Part shown: positions 8,847 through 17,020 of the stretch, in pieces
Layout of the letters: every line of letters starts with the position of its first letter
Position numbering within the stretch: position 1 is the stretch's first letter
From: Corynebacterium pelargi
GTDB taxonomy: Bacteria > Actinomycetota > Actinomycetes > Mycobacteriales > Mycobacteriaceae
DNA: 64,000 nucleotides
Reading direction: 5' to 3'
Assembly (NCBI RefSeq): GCF_014635485.1
Contig: NZ_BMCX01000001.1
Coordinates: 551,634-615,633, forward strand
Notes under the pieces: generated by a model
Seen by the model: the letters and a program-made list of their open reading frames with translations, nothing else
What the model was told of the DNA's origin: nothing
Databases searched by the model: none
Position numbers and translations under genes: made by a program

Positions 8847-9740
8847 TTAAGCCTGAGCCTCTGCGCGCTTGAAGGCACGCTCTGCAATCGGCACCATGCG
8901 AACCTTGCGCGGCAGGACCGAGAAGATTGCGCGAACGGTGCGGTAGAAAGCCTTGAAACGGCGCTCATCGCTTTGAGTCCAGCTCCAGCCGAACTCGTCG
9001 CGGAGGTTCTGCGGCAGCAAACCAGTGGTCACCCACACCAGCAGGCGTGCAGCGTAGGGAGACACCGGCTTCCACAGCCACTTCGGAATCCAAGGCAGCG
9101 GCGGATCCATATCCAGCACGCGCACGATGCGGGAACGCTCGAAGGTTTCGGTCTGGTGGAGGTTGTTCTGGAAGAAGTCCTCCACATAGGCCTCGAACTC
9201 GGGGTAGTTCGTGGGCGCATTCTTCGGCTCAGCCACACCGTAGTAGGAATACCAGGTGCGAGACTCCTGGAAGAGCTGCTCCTTTTCGGCATCGCTTAAC
9301 GCCGGGCTGAACTTGCCGGCAAGCACATAGGGCATGAGCAAGAAGGTGGCGTGCGCCCAATAGAACGCCTCGGGGTTCATCGAGTGATAGCGGGTGCCGT
9401 CTTCGTGGGTGCCCTTGATGTTGCGGTGGAAGTCGCGGATCATCGCACCGGGCTCATCGCCTTCATAAACCGTGCGAACAATCGGGAAGGCGGAGCGCAC
9501 GAGGCGACCAACTTCGTTATCAAAGAAGTTCGAGTGCTGGATCAGCGCACGGCTGACATCCTTCTGGGTAACCTGCAACACGCCGGCGTACACCGCAGAA
9601 AACAGGGAGCGCCAATCGCCAAAACGCTGCCACAGGATGGAATCCGGGCCGAGCTTGGGCAGGTTGTCTGCTTCACCCTGAGCCAGGTAGGTATCGGCCT
9701 CTTCGTCATGGACCACTTGTTTGGTGTGTGCTTCGGTCAT
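8847..9740 (-). CDS. DUF2236 (MpaB-type) putative heme oxygenase, short form, second copy
   Basis: 297 residues, paralogous along its length to the protein encoded at 6134-7063: H-S-[KN]-F-F, then R79-L-V-R-S83, I-R-D-F-H-R-N-I-K-G (H105) and GTRYHSMNPEAFYWAHATF (115-133). As in its paralogue, Ser replaces the family Thr after R-L-x-R. No signal peptide is present; segments near residue 230 (YAARLLVWVTTGLL) are hydrophobic. It is the second gene after a small FAD protein (6-nt gap), which suggests a flavoprotein-oxygenase pair. The substrate is unknown. The duplicated short oxygenases lie on opposite strands around the GabD2-like gene. Confidence 0.8.
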   Translation of the reverse strand: MTEAHTKQVVHDEEADTYLAQGEADNLPKLGPDSILWQRFGDWRSLFSAVYAGVLQVTQKDVSRALIQHSNFFDNEVGRLVRSAFPIVRTVYEGDEPGAMIRDFHRNIKGTHEDGTRYHSMNPEAFYWAHATFLLMPYVLAGKFSPALSDAEKEQLFQESRTWYSYYGVAEPKNAPTNYPEFEAYVEDFFQNNLHQTETFERSRIVRVLDMDPPLPWIPKWLWKPVSPYAARLLVWVTTGLLPQNLRDEFGWSWTQSDERRFKAFYRTVRAIFSVLPRKVRMVPIAERAFKRAEAQA

Positions 9741-9746
9741 GGTGGC

Positions 9747-10559
9747 TTAGGCCCCCTTCTTGGATGAGGAACGCTGTGCGCGCTCGGGTTTCTTTTGCAA
9801 GTGCTGGCGAGGAGTAAACACGTGGGAACGCTCGCTAAAGGTGCTGACCGCATTCTTTACCTTCGCCCTGGTCGGCGCGGTGGCAAGCCAGTAGGTCACG
9901 TCCACCTGGAGCGCACCGGGGCCGTGGACCTCAAGCTGACGCACCCAACGCTGCGCGGCATCGGCTTTGGCCTCCACAATGTCGAGCGGGTAGCCAAAGA
10001 AGCCGGCCGGAGCAGGTTCTTCGGCGTCGACGACCAAGATATTTGGAATGCCGATCGGCTCCATGGACTGGTGGAGGTGGGCACCCGGGAGGTCAAAGCT
10101 GCGGCCATTCGGGCCGGTGACCTCGCCAATATCCGAGTTGCCGGTTGCCACGATGATCACATCGGCAATGACCTGCTCATCGTCATTGGAGGCAGCGGCC
10201 TGGTTGCTGGGTTCGGTGCTGAGGATCCACTGTGCGCGCTCTTTATCAAAGCTGGCGCCAGTGACGCGGGTATTGAGCGCCACGCGTGGCTTTGCAAACT
10301 CCACTGCCTTTTCCAGGTGCTCGCAGGCAGATGCTGCGCTGCCGCTAAAGCGGTGATGCTTGAGGTTGCCCTTGCGGAATCCGAATTTCTTCGGTGGTTG
10401 GGCGGGGTTATCGGCTGCGTAGCGGCCACCAATGCGTGATTGTTCGTCGATGAGCAGCGTGTCGAAACCGATGAGCTGGCATTCGGCGGCTGCCGCGACA
10501 CCGGCGGCACCGGCGCCAACCACAGCAACGACTGGCCTTCTATATTCCAGTTGAGTCAT
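9747..10559 (-). CDS. FAD/NAD(P)-binding protein, short flavin oxidoreductase
   Basis: 270 residues. An N-terminal dinucleotide-binding motif VVGAGAAGVAAAAEC (residues 12-26) is followed by an acidic strand end (LLIDE) and a second flavoprotein motif ending in IIVATG near residue 155 (the ATG motif of the FAD fold). SRIGGRYAADN recalls flavin monooxygenases, but at 270 residues it lacks a complete NADPH domain. The C-terminus is very basic (KKPERAQRSSSKKGA). AAGGAA precedes the ATG. It is upstream of and 6 nt from the DUF2236 gene, so it may be an electron or oxygen-activation partner. Function unproven. Confidence 0.65.
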   Translation of the reverse strand: MTQLEYRRPVVAVVGAGAAGVAAAAECQLIGFDTLLIDEQSRIGGRYAADNPAQPPKKFGFRKGNLKHHRFSGSAASACEHLEKAVEFAKPRVALNTRVTGASFDKERAQWILSTEPSNQAAASNDDEQVIADVIIVATGNSDIGEVTGPNGRSFDLPGAHLHQSMEPIGIPNILVVDAEEPAPAGFFGYPLDIVEAKADAAQRWVRQLEVHGPGALQVDVTYWLATAPTRAKVKNAVSTFSERSHVFTPRQHLQKKPERAQRSSSKKGA

Positions 10560-10674
10560 TGGGGTTCCTTATGTTGTAGATACTTGCTATGTAGTTCGGA
10601 AATATGCCCTGCGCATCACAGCCGAATAGCTTCGAGAATGCGCGGCCTTAAAGAAGCTTCGATTGGCCCACCGC

Positions 10675-12150
10675 CTATCCGTTTCCGGCTTCGCGTCCAC
10701 CGGGAAGCATCGGCAAAGGTACGAGCTGTTCAGGCGATAGCGGCAGCGGTACCAGCGGGGCAGGATCCTCCGCGGGAGGCTGCGCACCTGGCAGTGGAGG
10801 AATCACCTCGGACACATCGGGCAGCAGGTCTAGCGGCGAGCTACCGGAGGATCCTGAAGATCCATCGCTTGAGCCGCGCTCCCCTGCGCCGATCCCTGGC
10901 ATGCTCGAACCGAATCGGCCAGGTGCCGAAGGTTCCTGTGCAGAAGCAGCCACCGTCAGGCCGGGCGCGTCGAGGGAATCACCGAATACGCCATAGGCAT
11001 CGAGGTGCACATTGCGCAGGCTTACGTGCTGCATCAAAGGATCAGGCAGGTCGACTGGTGGAAAGCCCAATGCCAGAAGCTGCTCGGTAACGAAGTCGAT
11101 ATTGCCCTCCGCGTCAACGGTGATGGGAATAGTCGGCGCACCTGCGATGGTCGGAGTTGCGGTAAGCGTGCGTGTGAGCAGCACCGCCGGGGATCCATAG
11201 AGTTTTGCAATTGTGCCGGGCGCGGTGGTGAGGTACCCCACTCCCCCTTGGGTGCCTGGTAGCTCAAGCGCAATATTGTCCACGGTGATCTCATTGCCGC
11301 TGAGCCGGATCATCTTTTTCGGCCCCATTTGCGTGGGCACTTCCACCACCGCGGCTTGGACATTGCCAATCACAGAGACTTCGCTGGCAGTCACCACGCT
11401 GGTACGCCCAACGAGATCGCCCTGTGCAGTTTGAGCCACGGCCGGTGGCTGCGCGCTGCTGAGCACGAAGCCGAGAGCAGCAACCGCCAAGAGTGTGCTT
11501 AACAGGCCGCCGCCGCGGACGATGGGCGAGCGTTGGTCGCCAGGTTGCTCAACCGCACCTTCCGGCTCGCTTGCTGCTTGTTCGGTGACGACCGGCTGCG
11601 CCGCTGCCTGCTTTTTGGCTTCCTTTTTGGCGCGTCGTGCTTGCTTACGCTTGCTCTTCGGCTCGCCTTCTTCCCATGCCAGGGTGAGCGCACCACCGAC
11701 GATGCCTAAGAGGGCGCCAAGGATAAAGCCACCAAAATTCGATGTCGGCAGCGATACCACTGCGGCTGCAATGCCCAGAGCACCAAGGTAGGGAGCGGTT
11801 GCGGGACGAGTCCAGGCACCGATACCAAACATGATCAACAGCAGACCAAGCATCAGTGTGGATACTCCGGAGATTGCGGAAATCACCACGAGGAGGTCTT
11901 TAATGCGAAGCGAAAGGTATGCCGGCGCCAGAATCACCGCACCGGAGCAGACCATCAGCAGCCCGCCCATGAAGGGGCGATGGCGCTTCCATTGCTTAAA
12001 GCGGGCAAGAAAGCTTTGGCTTTGAGCTTTTCGACGTTCCCGGCGCGCTTGTTTTTCTTCCGCCTTGGTTGGAGTGATGGCGGCGGTGTCGTGTACCGCG
12101 GGAGTGACGGCGGTGTCGGCCGGAGGGGTGTTATTGCTTTCCGCAGACAT
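10675..12150 (-). CDS. DUF6114-type membrane protein with a large exported domain
   Basis: 491 residues. Residues about 50-160 hold four hydrophobic segments of the DUF6114 type (RPFMGGLLMVCSGAVIL, LLVVISAISGVSTLML, YLGALGIAAAVVSL, GGFILGALLGIVGGAL). A Lys/Arg-rich loop follows, then another membrane segment (LLSTLLAVAALGFVL, near 225) and an exported domain of about 180 residues resembling the partner DUF6230 protein, ending in a Ser/Pro-rich tail. It overlaps the DUF6230 gene by 20 nt. DUF6230 and DUF6114 genes are commonly paired in actinobacteria; their role is unknown. Fusion of the membrane unit to an exported domain is worth noting. Confidence 0.7.
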   Translation of the reverse strand: MSAESNNTPPADTAVTPAVHDTAAITPTKAEEKQARRERRKAQSQSFLARFKQWKRHRPFMGGLLMVCSGAVILAPAYLSLRIKDLLVVISAISGVSTLMLGLLLIMFGIGAWTRPATAPYLGALGIAAAVVSLPTSNFGGFILGALLGIVGGALTLAWEEGEPKSKRKQARRAKKEAKKQAAAQPVVTEQAASEPEGAVEQPGDQRSPIVRGGGLLSTLLAVAALGFVLSSAQPPAVAQTAQGDLVGRTSVVTASEVSVIGNVQAAVVEVPTQMGPKKMIRLSGNEITVDNIALELPGTQGGVGYLTTAPGTIAKLYGSPAVLLTRTLTATPTIAGAPTIPITVDAEGNIDFVTEQLLALGFPPVDLPDPLMQHVSLRNVHLDAYGVFGDSLDAPGLTVAASAQEPSAPGRFGSSMPGIGAGERGSSDGSSGSSGSSPLDLLPDVSEVIPPLPGAQPPAEDPAPLVPLPLSPEQLVPLPMLPGGREAGNG

Positions 12151-12721
12151 TATCCGAACCTCGTTCCACCGTCACCGTGGCGTTTCGCACGGTGAGCGTA
12201 TTTGCCGCTACCGAGGTGGCATCGATATTGCGCGCTTGCACATCGATGTCATCAGAGACCAAACCCCAGGAGTTCGGCGGCGCATCGGGGTTGCGCTGGC
12301 TGGTGTCTACACCCAACTGTGGGTTGGACAAGGTGAGGTCACCTTGGAGCACTCGCGCGCCCACAACGAGGTTTTCGCCATCAACGGAGTTCTGACCTGC
12401 AGATTCCAGCTTGAAGCTCACGTTGCCCACTCCGGGGATATCAGGAAGTTTGGCCGAAACGCACAAATCGGAAGCGGTCACGGTGCCGAAGCGAAGACGC
12501 GATACCGGTTCGGTATTTCCTTCTTGGCCGAGGGTTTCGCGGTCGACGAAGAGGGAGAAGTCCTGGCCATCGGCGTCGCCGATTGTCACCTTAAAGATGG
12601 TGCCCGATAATGCGAGGTTGGCGCTGAGCCCGCCTTGGGCCATTGCCACACCGGCGCCACCGGCCGCTACAAATCCCACGGTCAAAGCCGTTAAAAGCTT
12701 CCATGTCCGCGTATAACCCAC
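12131..12721 (-). CDS. DUF6230-family exported protein
   Basis: 196 residues. A signal-type N-terminus (basic MGYTRTWK, then LLTALTVGFVAAGGAGVAMA) is followed by a beta-rich domain of repeated amphipathic strands (LALSGTIFKVTIGDADG, LVVGARVLQGDLTLS, NTLTVRNATVTV). Two Cys (DLCVSAK and the terminal VCGKQ) could form a disulfide. The start is the GTG at 12721 with AAGGAG five nt upstream. Members are sometimes labelled cholesterol esterase, but I see no Ser-His-Asp hydrolase motifs. It forms an overlapping pair with the DUF6114 gene and probably sits at the cell surface. Confidence 0.7.
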   Translation of the reverse strand: MGYTRTWKLLTALTVGFVAAGGAGVAMAQGGLSANLALSGTIFKVTIGDADGQDFSLFVDRETLGQEGNTEPVSRLRFGTVTASDLCVSAKLPDIPGVGNVSFKLESAGQNSVDGENLVVGARVLQGDLTLSNPQLGVDTSQRNPDAPPNSWGLVSDDIDVQARNIDATSVAANTLTVRNATVTVERGSDNVCGKQ

Positions 12722-13005
12722 TGGAACTCCTTGAAGGTTTGCTCTCCCCTAGCCTTGGCGAATCACTCGCGAAGCCGGGAACGTTGTCATTTCGCACTTC
12801 ACCCCCGCCGTGCGTGTTGCGATGGAGGGGGCATCACAATGTCTGTGGCACAGAACACTACCTGGGAGGGCTATAGGCTGGAACACCTAGATTAAAAATC
12901 GAAGTGACGAGCACCTTAATTCCGATAACTTTGTGCAGCACGCACAAAGGGAATAGTCTGTTTTATTGATGGTGTCGCCAGCTATTTCATGATCGGAGCT
13001 CCTTC
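12722..13005. promoter_or_regulatory. Divergent promoter region with an 8-bp inverted repeat
   Basis: 284 nt between the DUF6230 gene (-) and the PucR-type regulator (+). At 12929-12949, CTTTGTGC and GCACAAAG form a perfect inverted repeat with a 5-nt spacer, about 57 nt before the regulator start. This is a candidate operator, perhaps for self-regulation. No clear gene lies here. Confidence 0.45.
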
Positions 13006-14247
13006 ATGCAGGCCAAACCTAGGAAGATGTTGTATAACGGCTTAGCTAAACATGCCCCTGAGCTGGCCTCGGAGATCGCGCAGCAAACGCGCGAGGAACA
13101 ACCGGATTTATTTACACCGGAATTCTATGAAGTAATGCTGAAGAGCACAAGGGCTAATATCGACCTCTTTACCGAATACATCGGCTCCGATGGTGACCGA
13201 AGGACGATCCGCCCAGGCTCCACCTTGCAGCAAATGGCACGCACCATGGCAGCCAGGGGCATGCCCCTTTCCACGCTGATCATGCTCTTTCACAGCGCAC
13301 ACAACATCGTCGAACATAAGCTACTGCAATTAACCCAAGAGCTTTTTAAGGATCACTCTGCCGAAGAGGTACTGGAAATCCTTGAAGATCTTCGCATTCT
13401 TACCAATAGCTATGTGCGTACCCGCGCTAATCAACTATCGGTGATCTACACCGAGGAAGCCGCGAGGCTGAAAACCCCTGGCGACCCGGGCCTGCTTTCT
13501 GAGACGCAGCGGGTGCTGCGCGATCCGACGAATGCAACAAAGATTGGTCGCTATAACCTCCGCGGCAGCCACATTTCCTTTCAATTGTGGAGCGCTTCTT
13601 CGGCAGGGCCTTCCACTGAAGCGCTTTACCGAGTAGCTCGAGCCATTAGCAAGCAGCTTGGCGGCCAGGGTGAACCGCTGATTGTGTATTCCTCTTCCCT
13701 GCTGATTTGGGGCTGGTGCCACGTGGATGAACAGCCTGGTGTTCCCGGCCGTTTGATTGATGCAGACACCAAAGCCCTGGCGAAGCTGCTTCCCGACCAC
13801 GTTGGCCTCTCGGTAGCCTCTCGCAGCTCCGGCGCCCATGGTTTTAGAGACTCCCACTTCCAGGCAGAGCGTCTGAGGAAAGTCGCTGAACGACGAGACG
13901 ATCCCAAAAAGCCGGTGGTCACTGCCAGGATCGATGGCGCTTTAACGGCCGCGGCGTTTGTAGATCGCCTACCTCTGGCAAAGCGCTTGGTTTCCAGTGC
14001 GCTCGGGGAACTTGCCGAGGCCAATGACTACAACATGGTGATCCTCGAAACAGCGAGGAATTATCTACGCCATGGCATTGCAGGCGCAGCAACCTCGATG
14101 GTGGCGCACCGCAATACGGTGAAATACCGAGTGGATAAATTCAAAGATGTGGTTGGCGAGGAAGCCTCCACCTCATCGGATGTGCACACCGCACTCGAAC
14201 TTGTTCACTGGTTTGGCGATCAGGTTCTGAAAAAAGAAAAGGTATAA
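13006..14247 (+). CDS. PucR-type helix-turn-helix transcriptional regulator
   Basis: 413 residues. The C-terminal 70 residues (LETARNYLRHGIAGAATSMVAHRNTVKYRVDKF, about 345-380) match the PucR/CdaR C-terminal helix-turn-helix: a helix that starts E-T-x-x-x-Y-L, then the recognition helix H-R-N-T-V-x-Y-R. The N-terminal 150 residues are helical (a sensory domain of unknown ligand) and the middle part looks like the degenerate GGDEF-like domain of this family. GGAG precedes the ATG at 13006. As the only regulator in the oxygenase / aldehyde dehydrogenase island it is the best candidate controller of that set. Confidence 0.8.
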   Translation: MQAKPRKMLYNGLAKHAPELASEIAQQTREEQPDLFTPEFYEVMLKSTRANIDLFTEYIGSDGDRRTIRPGSTLQQMARTMAARGMPLSTLIMLFHSAHNIVEHKLLQLTQELFKDHSAEEVLEILEDLRILTNSYVRTRANQLSVIYTEEAARLKTPGDPGLLSETQRVLRDPTNATKIGRYNLRGSHISFQLWSASSAGPSTEALYRVARAISKQLGGQGEPLIVYSSSLLIWGWCHVDEQPGVPGRLIDADTKALAKLLPDHVGLSVASRSSGAHGFRDSHFQAERLRKVAERRDDPKKPVVTARIDGALTAAAFVDRLPLAKRLVSSALGELAEANDYNMVILETARNYLRHGIAGAATSMVAHRNTVKYRVDKFKDVVGEEASTSSDVHTALELVHWFGDQVLKKEKV

Positions 14248-14249
14248 GC

Positions 14250-14295
14250 AAAAGTGCCCGGCCTCCCCTTCTTGTTCAGGGGGCCGGGCACTTTT
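14250..14295. terminator. Bidirectional terminator
   Basis: AAAAGTGCCCGGCC pairs with GGCCGGGCACTTTT around a CCCC/GGGG inner part. It lies between the regulator (+) and the converging aldehyde dehydrogenase (-). Confidence 0.9.
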
Positions 14296-14317
14296 AGTTA
14301 TTTGGCTTCGTCAGCGA

Positions 14318-15694
14318 TTAGTCGTTGACGTAGAAGGTTTGCTTGTTCACAAACTCATCCAGAGCCAGGGTGGAGAGCTCGCGGCCGAAGCCGGAGTTCT
14401 TGATGCCACCGAAGGGCAAGGCGGCGCTGAAAGCCTGACCCAGGTTCACGTGGATCATGCCGGTTTCAACCTGCGATGCCACACGCTTTGCGCGCTCCTC
14501 GTCGGTGGAGAAGACTGCGCCGCCAAGACCGTAGTGGGAGTCGTTGGCAAGGGCGATTGCCTCTTCCTCGGAGTCCACGGAGTAGATCTCTGCGATGGGG
14601 CCGAAGAACTCCTCGTAGAAGGACTCGGAGCCAACTGGCACGTCGGTGAGCACGGCGGGGCTGAAGTATGCACCCTTTTCGTCCAACTCACCACCGGTGC
14701 GCAGGTTCGCACCAGCGGCAACTGCACGCTTGACTTGGTCGTCAAGGTTTTCAGCAGCCTGACGCGAGGACACGGGGTAGTACTCGTTCTCGCCGGGCTC
14801 GAGGGGGTTACCGCGCTTGTAGGACTCTGCAATGCGAACCATCTCGTCGACGAACTCGTCGTAGATATCGCTCATGACGATGATGCGCTTATTCGAGGTA
14901 CATGCCTGGCCAACGTTCTCGATGCGCTTCTCCCAAGCATCGGCAGCAGCCTGCTTGATGTCATCGCTGTCGAGGATGATGTAGGCGTCGGTGCCGCCGA
15001 GCTCAAGCACGCACTTCTTCAGTGCCTTACCAGCCTGGGCTGCAACAGCAGAACCTGCGCGCTCGGAACCGGTGAGCGACACACCCTGGATGCGGGGATC
15101 CTCGATGATGGTGCTGATCTGATCGTGGGAAGCGTAGACGTTGATGAAGCAACCCTCGGGCAGACCGGCCTCTTCAAAGATATCGGCGATGGCTGCAGAA
15201 GACTTCGGGCAGATCTCGGCGTGCTTAAGAATCACCGTGTTGCCGTTCATCAAGTTCGGGCCGGCGAAGCGAGCTACCTGGTAGAAGGGGTAGTTCCACG
15301 GCATGATGCCGAGCAGCGGGCCGAGTGGCAGACGGCGCATGATGGCCTTGCCGCCCTCGACGCCTTCGATCGGGGTATCTGCGTTGTGCTCTTCTGCACG
15401 GTCGGCATAGAACTGGATAATGTCTGCGGCGAAGTTGATCTCCCACTCGCCGGCCGGGGTGGGCTTGCCCATCTCCTCGGCAGCGATCTTGGCTAGCTCT
15501 GCACGACGCTCACGCAGGAGGTCAGCAGCGCGGTTGAGGATCTCGGCGCGCTCGGCATAGGAGGTCTTTGCCCAAGACTTGAAAGCCTCGGCGGAAGCTG
15601 CCAGCACATCCTGGATCTGCTGATCAGTTGCGGTTTCGAATTCCTCCACAACCTCGTTGTTGACGGGGTTTTGCACACGGTAGGTAAGAGACAT
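14318..15694 (-). CDS. Succinate-semialdehyde dehydrogenase, GabD1-like
   Basis: 458 residues, aldehyde dehydrogenase superfamily. Motifs are MPWNYPF (N133), LTGSERAGS (207-215), LELGGTDAYI (E231) and GQACTSNKRI (C265). Length, start and T-D-A-Y after ELGG fit the roughly 457-residue GabD1 class (NADP-linked in mycobacteria). It is the third aldehyde dehydrogenase of the island and lies 121 nt downstream of two Lcp-like oxygenase genes in the same direction. The ATG at 15694 has AAAGGAAC upstream. The actual aldehyde is unknown. Confidence 0.85.
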   Translation of the reverse strand: MSLTYRVQNPVNNEVVEEFETATDQQIQDVLAASAEAFKSWAKTSYAERAEILNRAADLLRERRAELAKIAAEEMGKPTPAGEWEINFAADIIQFYADRAEEHNADTPIEGVEGGKAIMRRLPLGPLLGIMPWNYPFYQVARFAGPNLMNGNTVILKHAEICPKSSAAIADIFEEAGLPEGCFINVYASHDQISTIIEDPRIQGVSLTGSERAGSAVAAQAGKALKKCVLELGGTDAYIILDSDDIKQAAADAWEKRIENVGQACTSNKRIIVMSDIYDEFVDEMVRIAESYKRGNPLEPGENEYYPVSSRQAAENLDDQVKRAVAAGANLRTGGELDEKGAYFSPAVLTDVPVGSESFYEEFFGPIAEIYSVDSEEEAIALANDSHYGLGGAVFSTDEERAKRVASQVETGMIHVNLGQAFSAALPFGGIKNSGFGRELSTLALDEFVNKQTFYVND

Positions 15695-15815
15695 AGTGAT
15701 CTATGTTCCTTTCTCTTGTTTTGAAGTGATGTTGGTTGTCTAAGGGATCTCGCTTGCTTGGGGCCGATTCCTCGACCCGAAGCTAGTGGGTGCGAGCGTG
15801 GCCCGCATCCAGTGA

Positions 15816-16991
15816 TTAGCTCGCGGTGCTTGCCGTCTTCACGCCATCATCCTGCTTGAGGTAGGAGGCTTCCGGATCGAGCAAGTCCTTGAGCATCTGC
15901 TCATTGTTTTTGATCTCTTCATCCAAAGCCTCTTGGTTTGCACGAAGCAGATCGAAACGTTGCTGCACCGTTGGCACCGACATCTCCAAGATGGGTTGCA
16001 TGTTCGTTGTGGCAATGCCATACGCTTCAGCAGGCCCATCACCGTGAATGATACGCACATGTGCCTCAGTCCACTCCTTGAGTGAATCTTCCGGCAGGCC
16101 AGTGATGGCATGAGCGTTCACCACGAAGCCGTGCATGAGTGCGTCTACCAGCGCCTGAGAGTTCTCATTGGGTTCGCCATCAATCTCGTGAACAGCATCG
16201 AGATAGGGCTGAGTGCTCTCAATATCATCCAGCGGCTCGATCAGATCGCTGGGGATACCGACCATGCGGCCGACAACCTTCCACAGGTAGAAGGCGTCGC
16301 GCTGCTCTTCTTGGCTGAGCTTCCAGCCCATCTTCTCGAGTCCCGCATAGGGGATGATGGTGAAGTCCAGCCAGGTGCGCAGCATGTCGAACTCATTGAT
16401 CGGTGAGCCCCAGTCGCTGTAGTCGAAGCCGCGCTTGTTGTGCACACGACGCACATGCGCGTGCATCGCACGAACCATGCCCGTGTGGTAGAAACCTAGG
16501 CCGCCTGGCTGTAGGCCGTCGGTGAGGTACAGCGAGTAGGTCCAGTTGGTGGTGTAGGCCAGGCGCTTGACGGCGCCGACGGTGAGTTCGCCGGTATTGA
16601 CCAACACATCAGCAATGGAGGGCGTGGAGTAGGTGTGTACCAGCGAGCCCGGTCCAAGCGCGATACCGTGAGCCAGCGGCGGGATGGACAGGTACACCCT
16701 GCGACCGCGTTCGAGCTGTTCCTCGTCGATGCCCTCGAGGGCCTTTTTCATGTCGTCGATCAGTGCAGCCACCTCGGGGAAGGTGTTCTCATCTGCGTGA
16801 CCACGCTGCAGCGCCTCACGCAGATTCGGCATGATCTCGCGCACGGAGTGATCGGAGGCGAAAATTGCGTCTGCCACCGGATCCATTGCCCAGAAGGCTT
16901 CTTGGTAGCGCTGTGCCAGCTCCTCGCCGTGAGCCTTTGCAAACTCCTGTTGGCTACCGCGCTTTGGGGGCCAAGTATTTGGTTGATTCAT
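15816..16991 (-). CDS. DUF2236 Lcp-like putative heme oxygenase
   Basis: 391 residues, DUF2236 / oxygenase MpaB family of the rubber-oxygenase (Lcp) type. R143 and T147 in VKRLAYTT and H177 in VRAMHAHVRR keep the spacing of R164, T168 and H198 of Lcp from Streptomyces K30 (4 and then 30 residues). In Lcp these residues are essential and the His is a heme b ligand. Unlike exported Lcp there is no Tat or Sec signal, so this is an intracellular enzyme whose substrate is unlikely to be high-polymer rubber. The C-terminal 40 residues are acidic and helical. It lies 29 nt after the next DUF2236 gene, so the two form an operon. Confidence 0.82.
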   Translation of the reverse strand: MNQPNTWPPKRGSQQEFAKAHGEELAQRYQEAFWAMDPVADAIFASDHSVREIMPNLREALQRGHADENTFPEVAALIDDMKKALEGIDEEQLERGRRVYLSIPPLAHGIALGPGSLVHTYSTPSIADVLVNTGELTVGAVKRLAYTTNWTYSLYLTDGLQPGGLGFYHTGMVRAMHAHVRRVHNKRGFDYSDWGSPINEFDMLRTWLDFTIIPYAGLEKMGWKLSQEEQRDAFYLWKVVGRMVGIPSDLIEPLDDIESTQPYLDAVHEIDGEPNENSQALVDALMHGFVVNAHAITGLPEDSLKEWTEAHVRIIHGDGPAEAYGIATTNMQPILEMSVPTVQQRFDLLRANQEALDEEIKNNEQMLKDLLDPEASYLKQDDGVKTASTAS

Positions 16992-17020
16992 TGCATGCTC
17001 CGATTCTTCAGGTGGTGTGC

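Noticed and set aside
9795..10439. 214-codon plus-strand frame over the FAD protein gene
   Set aside because: The minus strand holds the dinucleotide-binding motif and a good ribosome site; the plus frame has neither.
14339..15496. 385-codon frame antisense to an aldehyde dehydrogenase
   Set aside because: Same reason: the minus strand carries all catalytic motifs of the dehydrogenase.
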